Positions 6,618-15,810 of a DNA stretch of 64,000 nt are shown piece after piece; within the stretch, counting starts at the first letter, position 1, and the number at the start of each line of letters is the position of its first letter. Below the pieces are notes generated by a model that saw only the letters and a program-made list of their open reading frames with translations, searched no databases and was not told the origin of the DNA. The position numbers and the translations under genes are program-made. Source of the stretch: CAVQMB01 sp963713445 (lineage in GTDB: Bacteria > Pseudomonadota > Gammaproteobacteria > Competibacterales > Competibacteraceae); the NCBI GenBank assembly GCA_963713445.1, contig CAVQMB010000025.1:1-64000 (forward strand), read 5' to 3'.

Positions 6618-8342
6618 TCAGTCTACCAGCCGGGCCTCGCGCCAGCCGCGGACCGAGTTAATGAGCCACAGGCGCCGTGCCTCGCGCAGGGCGTCCAGCG
6701 GCAGCCGGGCTTCCTCGATGGCATCGTCGGCCAGCAGCCGGCGGCGCAGGGTGCCGGGCAGCAGGCCGCAGTCCAGCGCCGGGGTGAAATAACGGCCGTC
6801 ACGTTCCAGCACCAGGTTGGCGATGGTGCTTTCGGTCAGTTCCCCGACCCGGTTCCACAGGATCACGTCGTCGCAGTCGGGGCGTTCGGCGGCAGCGGTC
6901 TGATACAACTCGCGGCGGGTGGTCTTGTGGAACAGGAACGGATCGGTGGGGTCGACCGGAGTGCGTGCCAGCGCCACCCGCACCGGCTCCGGCGAGGGGG
7001 CCAGTGGTGTGGCAGTGACCGTCAGCCGGCCGTCACGCTGTAGCAGCAGTCGCACCCGCTGTGGCGTGGTTCCCGTCGGGGTGGCATCTTGCAGCTGGCG
7101 GCGGATGCCATCGGGGTCGCAGGTGAAGTCGAAATAGCTGGCGCTGTCAGCCAGCCGGGCCAGATGTTCGTCGAGCAGCACATAACCGCTGTCCGGGGTC
7201 CACAACAGCGTTTCCAGCAGCGCGAAATCGGCCGGTGCGTGCCGCAGGATATTGGCCTTGGTCAGGCATTCCTGGTATTCGTCGCCGGGTTCGGAGTCCC
7301 AGACGATGCCGCCGCCAGTGCCGAAGCTGACCTCGTCGCGGTCGACCACGGCGGTGCGGATCGCGACGTTGAACTGCATTGTTCCATCCGGCAGGCAAAA
7401 ACCGAGCGTGCCGGTGTAGACACCGCGCGGCGAGCATTCCAGGTCGCGGATCAGGCTCATGGTGTGGACCTTGGGCGCGCCGGTGATCGAGGCGCACGGG
7501 AACAGCGCGGCCAGCAGCGCGCCGAGCCCGGCGTCGGTGGCGGCGGTGACCGTACTCGTCATCTGCAGTACCCGCGGATAGCGCTCGACCTCGAACAGCC
7601 GTGGCACCTGCACGCTGCCGGGGCGGGCGATGCGGCCCAGATCGTTGCGGATCATGTCGACGATCATCAGATTCTCGGCCCGATTCTTGGTGGATGTGGC
7701 CAGCGCTTCGCGGTTGGCTTCGTCTTCGGCCAGGGTGCGGCCGCGCGCCGCGGTGCCCTTCATCGGCTTGCCGGTAATGCGGTCGCCGGCCGCGCTGAAG
7801 AACAGTTCCGGTGAGGCCGAGGCGATGACCCGTTCGCCGGTGTCGATGAAGCCGCTGTAGGCACCGCCCTGGGCCTGATCGAGGACCCCGAGCAGAGCCA
7901 GTGGATCACCCTCGAAACCGGCCCGCAGCCGGAAGGTGAAGTTAACCTGATAGCTGTCGCCGGCCCGCAACCGGTCGTGGATTGCCGCCAGCCGGTCGCG
8001 GTAGCGGGCTTCGCTGATGCTGGGCCGCCACTCGCCGATGCGGTAGCCGGCGGGGTCGGCTGGCGGCGCTGCGGTCGGCTCGGCGCGTTCGAACAGACCG
8101 AACCAGACCAGCGGCCGGCCGGGTTCCGGGGACTGGGTCCGCAACGCCGGATCGAACCCGGCGGCGGCCTCGTAACTGATGTAACCGGCTGCGCACAGGC
8201 CGCCGTCGACTGCGGCCTCGACCGCGGCGACGGCGGTGGGTACCGCGTCTGGAGTGGCCGCCTGCACCACGCGCCGCAGCCCGCCGAATGCCAGCCAGCC
8301 GCCACTCGTGGCATCACGCATCAGCACTCTGACGGGTCTCAT
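6618..8342 (-). CDS. bifunctional aminodeoxychorismate synthase component I / 4-amino-4-deoxychorismate lyase
   Basis: This is a 574-residue fusion that would carry two consecutive steps of p-aminobenzoate (folate) synthesis. Residues 1 to about 345 are the chorismate-binding domain, with SPELFF at about 178-183 and the PMKGT motif containing the PabB-type lysine (K195), plus HTMSLIRDLECSPRGVYTGT. Residues about 355-574 are a fold-IV PLP enzyme of PabC type: HKTTRRELY carries the likely PLP lysine, followed by WNRVGELTESTIANLVLE and LDCGLLPGTLRRRLL. The glutaminase subunit PabA is not in the window. The ATG at 8342 overlaps the stop of the transporter gene by four bases (ATGA), so translation is probably coupled. 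Confidence 0.9.
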   Translation of the reverse strand: MRPVRVLMRDATSGGWLAFGGLRRVVQAATPDAVPTAVAAVEAAVDGGLCAAGYISYEAAAGFDPALRTQSPEPGRPLVWFGLFERAEPTAAPPADPAGYRIGEWRPSISEARYRDRLAAIHDRLRAGDSYQVNFTFRLRAGFEGDPLALLGVLDQAQGGAYSGFIDTGERVIASASPELFFSAAGDRITGKPMKGTAARGRTLAEDEANREALATSTKNRAENLMIVDMIRNDLGRIARPGSVQVPRLFEVERYPRVLQMTSTVTAATDAGLGALLAALFPCASITGAPKVHTMSLIRDLECSPRGVYTGTLGFCLPDGTMQFNVAIRTAVVDRDEVSFGTGGGIVWDSEPGDEYQECLTKANILRHAPADFALLETLLWTPDSGYVLLDEHLARLADSASYFDFTCDPDGIRRQLQDATPTGTTPQRVRLLLQRDGRLTVTATPLAPSPEPVRVALARTPVDPTDPFLFHKTTRRELYQTAAAERPDCDDVILWNRVGELTESTIANLVLERDGRYFTPALDCGLLPGTLRRRLLADDAIEEARLPLDALREARRLWLINSVRGWREARLVD

Positions 8343-9244
8343 CGCGGCCGTCTCAGGCGCTGCGGTGGACGGCTGGCGATGGCCACCCCGAGCGCGGCGA
8401 TGGCCATGCCGGGCCAGGCCAGCAGTGGCATGTCCTCGCCGATCAGCAGCCAGGCAATCAGCGCCGCCATCGGCGGCACCAGGAAGAACAGCGCCGACAC
8501 CCGCGCCACCTCGCCGTGGCGGACCATGGTCAGCAGCAGGGTGATGGCGACCAGTGAGTTGCCGATCACCAGGTAGGCCAGCGCCACCACCAGGCCCACG
8601 CTCCAGTCCACCCGCATGGTTTCCAGGCCCCAGGCCAGCGGCAGGGTGACCGCCAGCCCGACGGTGTACTGGATCAGGTTGGCGGTGACCGGGTGTTGAT
8701 GGACCCCGAAGCGCTTCTCATACAGGGTGCTGAAGGTGATCGTGACCAGCGCCCCGACCGCGCTCAGTATGCCCAGCGTTGAGCCCGCCTCGACGGCCGA
8801 GCGGGCGATGATGACCAGGCCGGCGCCCAGCAGGCCCAGGGCCAGGCCCGCCCAGCGCCGTGCGCTGACCCGCTCGCCGGCCAGCCAGGGCGCCAGCAGC
8901 GCCACCAGGATCGGCTGCAGCGAGACAATCAGGGCCACCTCGCCGGCCGATTCGCCTTGCTTAAAGGCCAGGTACGACAGACTGAAATAAGTACCCTGCA
9001 GCAGAAACCCGATCACGATCAGGTGGCCCCAGTCGCGGGGCCGGCGCGGCAGCGGCGGACGCAGCGCGAAAAACAGCGGCAGTAACACCAGCAGCACCAG
9101 CCCGTAGCGCAGCGACAGCAGGGTCAGCGGCGGGGCATGGGCCAGGCCCAGCTTGGCGAACGAGAACCCACCGGACCAGAGCAGCAGAAAGATGGCCGGT
9201 GCGGCCCGCAGCCAGGGCGGGTTGGTTGCGGCGCTGTCGGTCAC
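8339..9244 (-). CDS. EamA/DMT-family transporter
   Basis: This is an inner-membrane protein of 301 residues with ten predicted hydrophobic helices in two EamA repeats (first from about residue 12, second from about residue 155). Features include SGGFSFAKLGLAHAPPLTLLSLRYGLV and repeated small-residue helices; the substrate is unknown. Members export amino acids, purines or other metabolites. It starts the eamA-pabBC-pyrC transcription unit and its stop overlaps the pabBC start by four bases. Whether the product is a folate-pathway-related exporter is only suggested by that position. Confidence 0.85.
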   Translation of the reverse strand: MTDSAATNPPWLRAAPAIFLLLWSGGFSFAKLGLAHAPPLTLLSLRYGLVLLVLLPLFFALRPPLPRRPRDWGHLIVIGFLLQGTYFSLSYLAFKQGESAGEVALIVSLQPILVALLAPWLAGERVSARRWAGLALGLLGAGLVIIARSAVEAGSTLGILSAVGALVTITFSTLYEKRFGVHQHPVTANLIQYTVGLAVTLPLAWGLETMRVDWSVGLVVALAYLVIGNSLVAITLLLTMVRHGEVARVSALFFLVPPMAALIAWLLIGEDMPLLAWPGMAIAALGVAIASRPPQRLRRPR

Positions 9245-9328
9245 ATGGTCCCCGCTCAGGGCTCAGTAAGGGAGGGACAAACTAGAATCTTTACCGGGAA
9301 GATACAAGGGTGGCGTCGCCGCGCGACG

Positions 9329-9652
9329 CTAGCAGGGCGGGGATGCCGCCAGTGGCTCTGCGGCGACCGGGTTGGCAGCGCTGGGGGTAGCGTAACCGCG
9401 CGCCAGGTACAGGTTGCAGATGACCCGCAGCAGTGAGGTGAAATTCTCGACCACGCGGCGCTCCTCCAGGATCTCGTCATGCAGGGTGGAAATGAACTGG
9501 GCGGTGGTCAACCCGCTGTCGGCGGCGATCCGGTCGAGGATATTCCAGAATTCCTGCTCCAGACGGATGCTGGTGACGTGTCCGTTGATACGGACCGAAC
9601 GGGTGCTGCTGGCGTACAGAGCGGGATCAGTCCCGGCGTAGATGCGACACAT
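9329..9652 (-). CDS. ribbon-helix-helix domain protein
   Basis: This is a protein of 107 residues beginning MCRIYAGTDPALY. It is followed by TRSVRINGHVTSIRLEQEFW, the ribbon strand and first helix of the RHH_4-type family in which a near-N-terminal MCxx(F/Y) is conserved. The rest is helical, with FTSLLRVICNLYLARG. Such proteins are presumed DNA-binding regulators, often encoded alone. The ATG at 9652 is chosen over that at 9661 because GGAG lies ten bases before it, while it almost abuts the upstream ATG. It is divergent from the GMC dehydrogenase genes, so it could control them; that is inference. Confidence 0.75.
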   Translation of the reverse strand: MCRIYAGTDPALYASSTRSVRINGHVTSIRLEQEFWNILDRIAADSGLTTAQFISTLHDEILEERRVVENFTSLLRVICNLYLARGYATPSAANPVAAEPLAASPPC

Positions 9653-9839
9653 CGGTTCCATTCTCCTTTGTGGTAACCAGGCCCGGCGCGGGTAGTAACA
9701 CTGTACTACCTCCCTGCCGAAACCGCGGCATAAACTCAAACACGCTGTTTTGAAGGACGGCATTATAAGCCCGGAAGGGCCGAAGCCGGCGAGGACCCAG
9801 CCTCCGTCGGCCATTCATCACACACCGGAGGACACACCG

Positions 9840-10412
9840 ATGACCATGCCAAGCATGAAGCGTCGCCAGTTTTTCAGGACCAGTGGCGGCGTTGCAGCAG
9901 GCGCCGCACTCGCGGCCGGCGCCGGCGGAGTGCTCACCAGCCGCCCGGCGGCGGCCATGACCACCACTGCGCTGACCGATCACGAAGCGGCGACGCTGTT
10001 GGGCGTGACCCGCCAGTTGTACCCGCATCCGTCGCTGGCCGACGAGTATTACCTATCCGTCGTGACCGCGCTCGATCAGAAGGCCGCCGGGGACGCTGCC
10101 ACCGCCAGGCTGCTCAAGGACGGCGTGGCAGGGCTCGACAAGGCACTCGACATACCCTGGGTGAGGCTATCGCCCGGCTATCAGCTACAGGTCCTGGAGA
10201 GTCTGCAGGACACGGCTTTCTTCAAGACGTTGCGCAGTACCACGGTGGTCGATCTCTACAACAACCACCTGGTGTGGCGTCATTTCGGTTACGAGGGTGC
10301 CTCGTGGCCCCATGGCGGCTATTACAAGCGCGGTTTCAACGATTTGACCTGGCTGCCCGAGCCGCCCGAGTCGGCGAGTCCGAAAGGCTGGTGGGAGGAC
10401 AACAATGGCTAG
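9840..10412 (+). CDS. Tat-exported GMC dehydrogenase small subunit (gluconate 2-dehydrogenase subunit 3-like)
   Basis: This is a 190-residue protein with a twin-arginine signal (MKRRQFFRTSGG) followed by an alanine/glycine-rich hydrophobic stretch ending near RPAAA. The mature part carries LTDHEAATLLGVTRQLYPHP, typical of the small subunit of membrane-associated gluconate, sorbitol or alcohol dehydrogenases. The small subunit carries the folded FAD-bearing large subunit through the Tat system. Its gene overlaps the large-subunit gene by eight bases. The start at 9840 has GGAGG about nine bases upstream. No cytochrome c subunit gene follows, which is unusual for this complex. Confidence 0.85.
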   Translation: MTMPSMKRRQFFRTSGGVAAGAALAAGAGGVLTSRPAAAMTTTALTDHEAATLLGVTRQLYPHPSLADEYYLSVVTALDQKAAGDAATARLLKDGVAGLDKALDIPWVRLSPGYQLQVLESLQDTAFFKTLRSTTVVDLYNNHLVWRHFGYEGASWPHGGYYKRGFNDLTWLPEPPESASPKGWWEDNNG

Positions 10413-11973
10413 TTACAATCTCAACGACGACTCGGTGGTGGTCATTGTCGGCTCCGGGGCCGGCGGCGGTACGCTGGCCAACGAGCTGTGCCAGAAAGGC
10501 ATCAAGGTGGTGGTCCTGGAGGCCGGCCAGCGACTGGGGCCCAGCAAGTTCCACAATGACGAGTGGGAGGCGTTCAAGCAGCTGAGCTGGCTGGATCCGC
10601 GCACCACCACCGGTAGCTGGCGGGTGGCGCGTGATTTCCCCAACCTGCCGGCCTGGATCTGCAAGACGGTGGGCGGTACCACCGTGCACTGGGCCGGCGC
10701 CAGCCTGCGCATCCAGGAGCACGAACTCAAAGCCCGCACCGTGTACGGTGACATCCCCGGCGCCTCGCTGCTGGACTGGCCGGTGACCCTGCAGGAACTC
10801 GAGCCGTACTACGCCAAGGCCGAGGACAAGATGGGGGTCACCCGGACCAACAATATCCCCGGCCTGCCCGGCAACAACAACTTCAAGGTCATGTACGCCG
10901 GTGCCACCCGGATCGGCTACAAGGAAGTCAGCACCGGGCGTATGGCGATCAACAGCCACAAGCGCGACGGCCGCAGCGGTTGCCTGCAGCTCGGTTTTTG
11001 TTTCCAGGGCTGTAAGTCAGGTGCCAAATGGTCGACGTTGTATACGGAAATCCCCAAGGCCGAGGCCACCGGCAAGCTGGAACTGCGCACTGAGTGCCAC
11101 GTCTCGCAGATCGAGCACGATGCCAGCGGTAAGGTCACCGGCGTGGTTTATCTCGACAAGGACGGCCACCAGCAGCGCCAGAAGGCCCGGGTGGTGTGTG
11201 TCGCCGGCAACTCGATCGAGAGCCCGCGGCTGCTGCTGCTGTCGGCCTCAGGCAAGTATCCGCATGGTCTGGCCAATTCATCCGACCAGGTCGGGCGCAA
11301 CTACATGCGTCACCTGACGGCCTCGGTGTACGCCATCTTCGACCAGCCGGTACACATGTACCGCGGCACCACCATGGCCGGCATCGTCGAGGACGAAAAG
11401 ATCAACGATCCCCGGCGTGGCTTTGTCGGCGGCTACCACATGGAAACCATCTCGCTGGGACTGCCGTTCATCACCTCGTTCCTCGATCCGGGCGCCTGGG
11501 GCCGAGAGTTCACCCGCTATATTGATCTCTATACCCACATGGCCGGCATGTGGCTGGTGGGTGAGGATATGCCGCAGGCCGACAACCGCGTCACCCTGAA
11601 CCAGGCCGTCAAGGATCAGTGGGGCCTGCCGGCGGCCAACGTGCATTCCGATGACCACCACAACGATATCGCCATGCGCAGCCACGCCTTCAAGCAGGGT
11701 GCGGCGGTGTACGATGCGGCCGGCGCGATCAAGACCATTGAGACGCCGCCGTATCCGTCGACCCACAACCTGGGCACCTGCCGTATGAGCGAGCAACCCG
11801 GCGACGGCGTCTGCAACAAGCACGGTCAGACCCACGACATTGCCAACCTGTTCATATCGGACGGCAGCCAGTTCACCACCGGTGCGGCCGAGAACCCGAC
11901 TCTGACCATCGTCACCCTGGCCATCCGTCAGGCCGACTACATCGCCCAGCAGATGACGCAGAAGGCGATCTGA
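10405..11973 (+). CDS. GMC-family FAD-dependent dehydrogenase, large subunit
   Basis: This is a 522-residue flavoprotein. An N-terminal Rossmann motif VVIVGSGAGGGTLANEL (about residues 11-27) binds FAD, followed by a second conserved region (TVGGTTVHWAGASLR) and the C-terminal GMC_oxred_C part with STHNLGTCRMS and GAAENPTLTI. The lack of its own signal sequence and its overlap with a Tat-signal small subunit indicate piggy-back export to the periplasm. Likely substrates are sugars, sugar acids or alcohols, with electrons passed to a cytochrome or quinone; none can be named from sequence. An IlvD/Edd sugar-acid-type dehydratase lies just downstream past a terminator, so a shared sugar-acid pathway is possible. 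Confidence 0.9.
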   Translation: MASYNLNDDSVVVIVGSGAGGGTLANELCQKGIKVVVLEAGQRLGPSKFHNDEWEAFKQLSWLDPRTTTGSWRVARDFPNLPAWICKTVGGTTVHWAGASLRIQEHELKARTVYGDIPGASLLDWPVTLQELEPYYAKAEDKMGVTRTNNIPGLPGNNNFKVMYAGATRIGYKEVSTGRMAINSHKRDGRSGCLQLGFCFQGCKSGAKWSTLYTEIPKAEATGKLELRTECHVSQIEHDASGKVTGVVYLDKDGHQQRQKARVVCVAGNSIESPRLLLLSASGKYPHGLANSSDQVGRNYMRHLTASVYAIFDQPVHMYRGTTMAGIVEDEKINDPRRGFVGGYHMETISLGLPFITSFLDPGAWGREFTRYIDLYTHMAGMWLVGEDMPQADNRVTLNQAVKDQWGLPAANVHSDDHHNDIAMRSHAFKQGAAVYDAAGAIKTIETPPYPSTHNLGTCRMSEQPGDGVCNKHGQTHDIANLFISDGSQFTTGAAENPTLTIVTLAIRQADYIAQQMTQKAI

Positions 11974-12042
11974 CCGTGTGATACCAGTGACCCGCCGGAA
12001 CCGGTCCCTGACAACAAGTCCCGGGGATGGGCGCCTCGTTCG

Positions 12043-12065
12043 GCCCCGCTTGGCGGGGCTTTTTT
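12043..12065 (+). terminator. intrinsic terminator after the GMC dehydrogenase genes
   Basis: GCCCCGC and GCGGGGC form a perfect 7-bp stem with loop TTG, followed directly by six T residues. This is a textbook rho-independent terminator, 70 bases after the large-subunit stop codon. Confidence 0.9.
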
Positions 12066-12129
12066 GTTGCCCGGTGCCGGCGCGCTACCATGAGCCATCC
12101 ATCCGGCTATTCTGGTGAGGTCCCGTATC

Positions 12130-13812
12130 GTGAAAAAAGGTCTGCGCTCGCGGCTGACGAGCTATGGTGACGAGGCGTTTGCACTGTTCCTGCGCCAGGC
12201 CTTCCTGAAGGCAGCCGGCTACGATGATGATGTCCTGGACCGGCCGGTGGTCGGCATCGCGTCCACCGCGTCCGATTTCAACCCCTGTCACGCCACCGCC
12301 CCGGCCCTGATCGAGGCGGTCCCCCGGGGGGTGCAGGCGGCCGGCGGCCTACCGCTGACGTTTCCCACCATCTCGCTGCACGAATCCTTCGTCCACCCCA
12401 CCACCATGTTCCTGCGCAACCTGATGGCCATGGACGTCGAGGAGATGGTGCGTAGCCAGCCGCTTGATGCGGTGGTGCTGGTGGGCGGCTGCGACAAGAC
12501 CATGCCGGCCCAGATCATGGGTGCGCTGAGCGCCGACGTGCCGGCGCTGGTGCTGGTGGTGGGGCCGATGCTGGCCGGCAATAACGAGGGTGAGCGGCTC
12601 GGTGCCTGCACCGACTGCCGGCGGTTGTGGGCGGCCTACCGGGCCGGCGAACTGGAGCCGGCGGCACTCAACCGCGCCCACGGCCGGCTGATGGCCAGCT
12701 CCGGCACCTGCACCGTGATGGGAACCGCCAGCACCATGGCCTGCCTGGCCGAGACCCTGGGCCTGATGCTGCCGGGCGGCGCCTCGATCCCGGCAGTACA
12801 CGCCGAGCGGCTGCGGTTCGCCGAGCAGACCGGCCGCCGGGCGGCGGCCATGGCGGTCACCGGGGAACCGCGCCCGCGCGAGATCGTCACTGGCGCGGCG
12901 CTGCGCAATGCCCAGGTGGTGCTGCAGGCACTGGGTGGTTCCACCAATGCGGTGATTCACCTGGCCGCCATCGCTGGGCGGCTGGGCCTGCCGTTCGATC
13001 TGGCCGGGCTCGATGCGATCGGCCGTGAAACCCCGGTGCTGGTCGATCTGAAGCCGGTGGGGCAAGGCTACATGGAGGACTTCCACGCCGCCGGCGGGCT
13101 CCCGGCCCTGCTCAGGCGGCTGCGCGAACGGCTCGATCTCACGGCGGCCACGGTGGCCGGCGTGACCCTGGGTGAATCCCTGGCGCAGGCTCCGGATTAC
13201 GTCGACGAACAGGTGATCCGGCCACTGGACAATCCGGTGGCGCCGGCCGCCGCGCTGGCTGTGCTAAGCGGCAGCCTGGCGCCGGCGGGTGCGGTGATCA
13301 AGCAGGCCGCGGCCAGCCGGCGGCAGCATTGCGGGCCGGCGCTGGTATTCGACGGTCTGGAGGATCTGGCCCGCCGGATCGACGATCCTGATCTACCGGT
13401 GACGCCGGACCACGTGCTGGTGTTGCGCTATGCCGGGCCGGTCGGTGCGCCCGGGATGCCCGAGGCGGGTGGGCTGCCGATCCCGCGCAAGCTGGCCGCG
13501 GCCGGGGTCAAGGACATGGTGCGCATCTCCGATGCCCGCATGAGTGGCACCGGCTATGGCTCCATCGTCCTGCACGTCACCCCGGAGGCGGCGGCGGGCG
13601 GGCCGCTGGCGCTGGTTCGCGACGGTGATCTGATTGAACTCGACACTGCCGCGCGGCGGCTCGATCTGCTGGTGGAGCCGGCCGAGCTGGAACAGCGCCG
13701 GACCCGGTGGAGCCCGCCGCCGCGACCGGCCCGCGGCTATGCCCGGCTCTACGCCGAGCACGTGCTGCAGGCCGACCGCGGCTGCGACTTCGATTTCCTG
13801 GTCGATCAGTAG
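12130..13812 (+). CDS. IlvD/Edd-family dehydratase, sugar-acid type
   Basis: This is a protein of about 560 residues of the iron-sulfur dehydratase family. Cluster-ligand cysteines are visible in DFNPCHA, GGCDKTMPAQ and SGTCTVMGTASTM, together with the family signatures VGGCDKT and SDARMSGTGYG. The motif set and the N-terminus KKGLRSRLTSYGD resemble the [2Fe-2S] pentonate/hexonate dehydratase branch (L-arabonate or D-xylonate type) more than biosynthetic dihydroxy-acid dehydratase; the exact substrate is inference. A GTG at 12130 with GAGG nine bases upstream gives the family-typical start, although an upstream in-frame GTG exists at 12115. It follows the GMC dehydrogenase unit and could act in oxidised-sugar catabolism with it. 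Confidence 0.85.
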   Translation: MKKGLRSRLTSYGDEAFALFLRQAFLKAAGYDDDVLDRPVVGIASTASDFNPCHATAPALIEAVPRGVQAAGGLPLTFPTISLHESFVHPTTMFLRNLMAMDVEEMVRSQPLDAVVLVGGCDKTMPAQIMGALSADVPALVLVVGPMLAGNNEGERLGACTDCRRLWAAYRAGELEPAALNRAHGRLMASSGTCTVMGTASTMACLAETLGLMLPGGASIPAVHAERLRFAEQTGRRAAAMAVTGEPRPREIVTGAALRNAQVVLQALGGSTNAVIHLAAIAGRLGLPFDLAGLDAIGRETPVLVDLKPVGQGYMEDFHAAGGLPALLRRLRERLDLTAATVAGVTLGESLAQAPDYVDEQVIRPLDNPVAPAAALAVLSGSLAPAGAVIKQAAASRRQHCGPALVFDGLEDLARRIDDPDLPVTPDHVLVLRYAGPVGAPGMPEAGGLPIPRKLAAAGVKDMVRISDARMSGTGYGSIVLHVTPEAAAGGPLALVRDGDLIELDTAARRLDLLVEPAELEQRRTRWSPPPRPARGYARLYAEHVLQADRGCDFDFLVDQ

Positions 13813-13930
13813 GTCAGCCTGACGGCCGTCTGAGCATGCCCGTGATCGTTTGCCCAAGCCAGCGCTTGCCGCGGCCGCGCTCATACCTGTGCGCGGCCTG
13901 CGGGGTGCCGGCTCAGTCCCCGCCCTCGAA

Positions 13931-14881
13931 TCAAGCCCGGATCTCGCGGCGCTGGAAGGTGACATAGCCCAGCGCGAACAGCAGGCAGGTCGTTGCCAGC
14001 AGTGCGACGGTCTGCGGCCAGGCCAGTTCCATGCTGTCGATCAGTGGCAGTGGGCTGCCGATCAGGGCGCGGTTGAGCTGGCTGTAGAACACCGGTCCCA
14101 GGCTGCGCACCGCCGGGTGCAGCAGCACCTGCACCGCTTCGGAGTAGAGGGTGCCGGGAGCGATCCGGCCGAGATCCGTGGCCAGCATCACCTGCTGCAA
14201 CTGGGTCTGCGGCAGATAAGCCGGTCCGGTGATGGCCTGGGCCAGGTACTGGGCGAAGATCGGCCACAGCACGGCGAAGAAGATCCACACGCCCAGGCTG
14301 ACCATGGCCGACGTCGCCGGCTGGCGGAACAGCAGCGAACACAGCATGGCCAGCGCCAGCCAGACCCCGGCGTAGAACAGCGTCACCAGCAGGAACAGCG
14401 CCCCGCGGGCGACCTCCTCGCCGCCCGGCGGCAGCCCCAGCACGATGATGCCGAGCCCGGTGGTGACCAGCCACAAGCCCAGCAGCAACAGCGCCAGGGT
14501 GCTCATCGCCGCCAGGAACTTGCCCATCAGCAGCGCGTCGCGATAGATCGGCTGGGCCAGCACCCGGCTCAGCGTGCGGCGGTTGTACTCGCCGTTGATG
14601 GCATCGAAACCCAGGCTGATGGCCACTAGTGGCACGAAGAAGCCGAGGAACGACACAAACGACGGCAGCGGTTGCTGGGCGGTGGTGAACAGCGCCAGAA
14701 ACGCGAATGGGCTCTCCGACACGGTTGCCCGCAGTTGTTCGCCGGCGACAAACACCGCTCCGACCGCGGCGATCAAGACCAGCAGTTCGAGGATGCGCAT
14801 GCGCACCGAAGCGAGCTGGTCGGACAGTTCTTTGCTCAGCACCGGGCCCAGCCCGGTCCAGGGGGAACCCTCACGCTTCAT
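13931..14881 (-). CDS. ABC transporter permease (ABC-2 type)
   Basis: This is an inner-membrane protein of about 316 residues with six or more hydrophobic helices. An N-terminal cytoplasmic helix containing VLSKELSDQLASVRMRI precedes the first membrane span. A long periplasmic loop lies after residue about 190 (QTQLQQVMLATDLGRIAPG). It ends with the typical last span and a short basic tail (FQRREIRA). It is the third gene of the NEW3-ATPase-permease operon and its ATG at 14881 overlaps the end of the ATPase gene. The substrate is unknown; such NEW3-linked exporters are thought to move proteins or lipids. Confidence 0.85.
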   Translation of the reverse strand: MKREGSPWTGLGPVLSKELSDQLASVRMRILELLVLIAAVGAVFVAGEQLRATVSESPFAFLALFTTAQQPLPSFVSFLGFFVPLVAISLGFDAINGEYNRRTLSRVLAQPIYRDALLMGKFLAAMSTLALLLLGLWLVTTGLGIIVLGLPPGGEEVARGALFLLVTLFYAGVWLALAMLCSLLFRQPATSAMVSLGVWIFFAVLWPIFAQYLAQAITGPAYLPQTQLQQVMLATDLGRIAPGTLYSEAVQVLLHPAVRSLGPVFYSQLNRALIGSPLPLIDSMELAWPQTVALLATTCLLFALGYVTFQRREIRA

Positions 14882-15810
14882 GGGCGGCCTCCTTGAAGTA
14901 ACGGCCATAGACCTCATCCAGGCTGGCCCGCTCCATCTGCAGGCCGCGGACCTCGGCGCCGGTCTCCAGGGCGGCCCGGACCAGTGCCGGACGGACATCC
15001 TGTTCGGCCTCGACCAGCCAGCCCTGCCGGCCATCGCCGGCCACCCGGTGGACTCCCGGCACCGCCTGCAGGGCCTCCGCCAGGCCGTCGCCGGAGGCAT
15101 CCAGGTGTACCCGCCAGCCGGCCCCCAGAACCTCCCGGGCCAGTTCATCGACCGAGCCGGACAAGACCATGCGCCCGCGCGAGAACAGTCCGACCCGGTC
15201 GCACACCGCCTGCACCTGGTGCAGCAGGTGCGACGACAGCAGCACCGTCATGCCGTCGCGCCTGGAGCTCGCGCACCGTGGCCAGGAATTCCTGCGCGCC
15301 GGCCGGATCCAGTCCCAGGGTGGGTTCGTCGAGAATGGCGATCCGCGGTGAGCGCAGCAGGATCTCCGCCAGCCCGAGCCGCTGGCGCATCCCGCGCGAG
15401 AAGGCGCCGACCCGCTTATGGGTGGCCTCGGCCAGGCCCATGCGTTCCAGCACCCGGTCGATGGCGGGCTCGATTGCGGTGGCCGCCATGGCACTGAGCC
15501 GGGCCGTGTAGCGCAGGTTTTCATGGGCGCTGAGCTCGTCGTAGAAGCCGACCGAGTCGGGCAGATAGCCGACCTGGCGTTTGACCGAGATCGGCCGCTG
15601 GCGGGGGTCCAGGCCCAGCACTTCGATCGAGCCGGCGCTGGGATCGGTCAGCCCCAGCAGCATCAGAATGGTGGTGGTCTTGCCGGAGCCGTTGGGCCCC
15701 AGCAGGCCGAACACCTCACCGGCCCTGACGTCCAGGTCGAGCCCGTCGACGGCCGTCTGGTCACCGTAGCGCTTGGTCAGACCCTGCGTTCGGATGACGC
15801 TCGCGTTCAT
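14871..15810 (-). pseudogene. ABC transporter ATP-binding protein (one frameshift)
   Basis: This is the ATPase of the NEW3-type exporter. The first part reads normally with Walker A GPNGSGKTTT, signature SRGMRQRLGLA and Walker B IAILDEPTLGLDP. At about 15261 the frame breaks inside ATVRELQ; dropping one base (a C on the plus strand) restores RDGMTVLLSSHLLHQVQAVCD and the rest of the protein to the stop at 14871. The restored length, about 312 residues, is normal. A sequencing indel or a recent mutation would both fit. The start at 15810 overlaps the end of the NEW3 gene by four bases (ATGA). Confidence 0.8.

Noticed and set aside
13881..14474. Open frame overlapping the ABC permease in another frame
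   Set aside because: The permease frame shows hydrophobic helices and family motifs; the other is a composition artefact.
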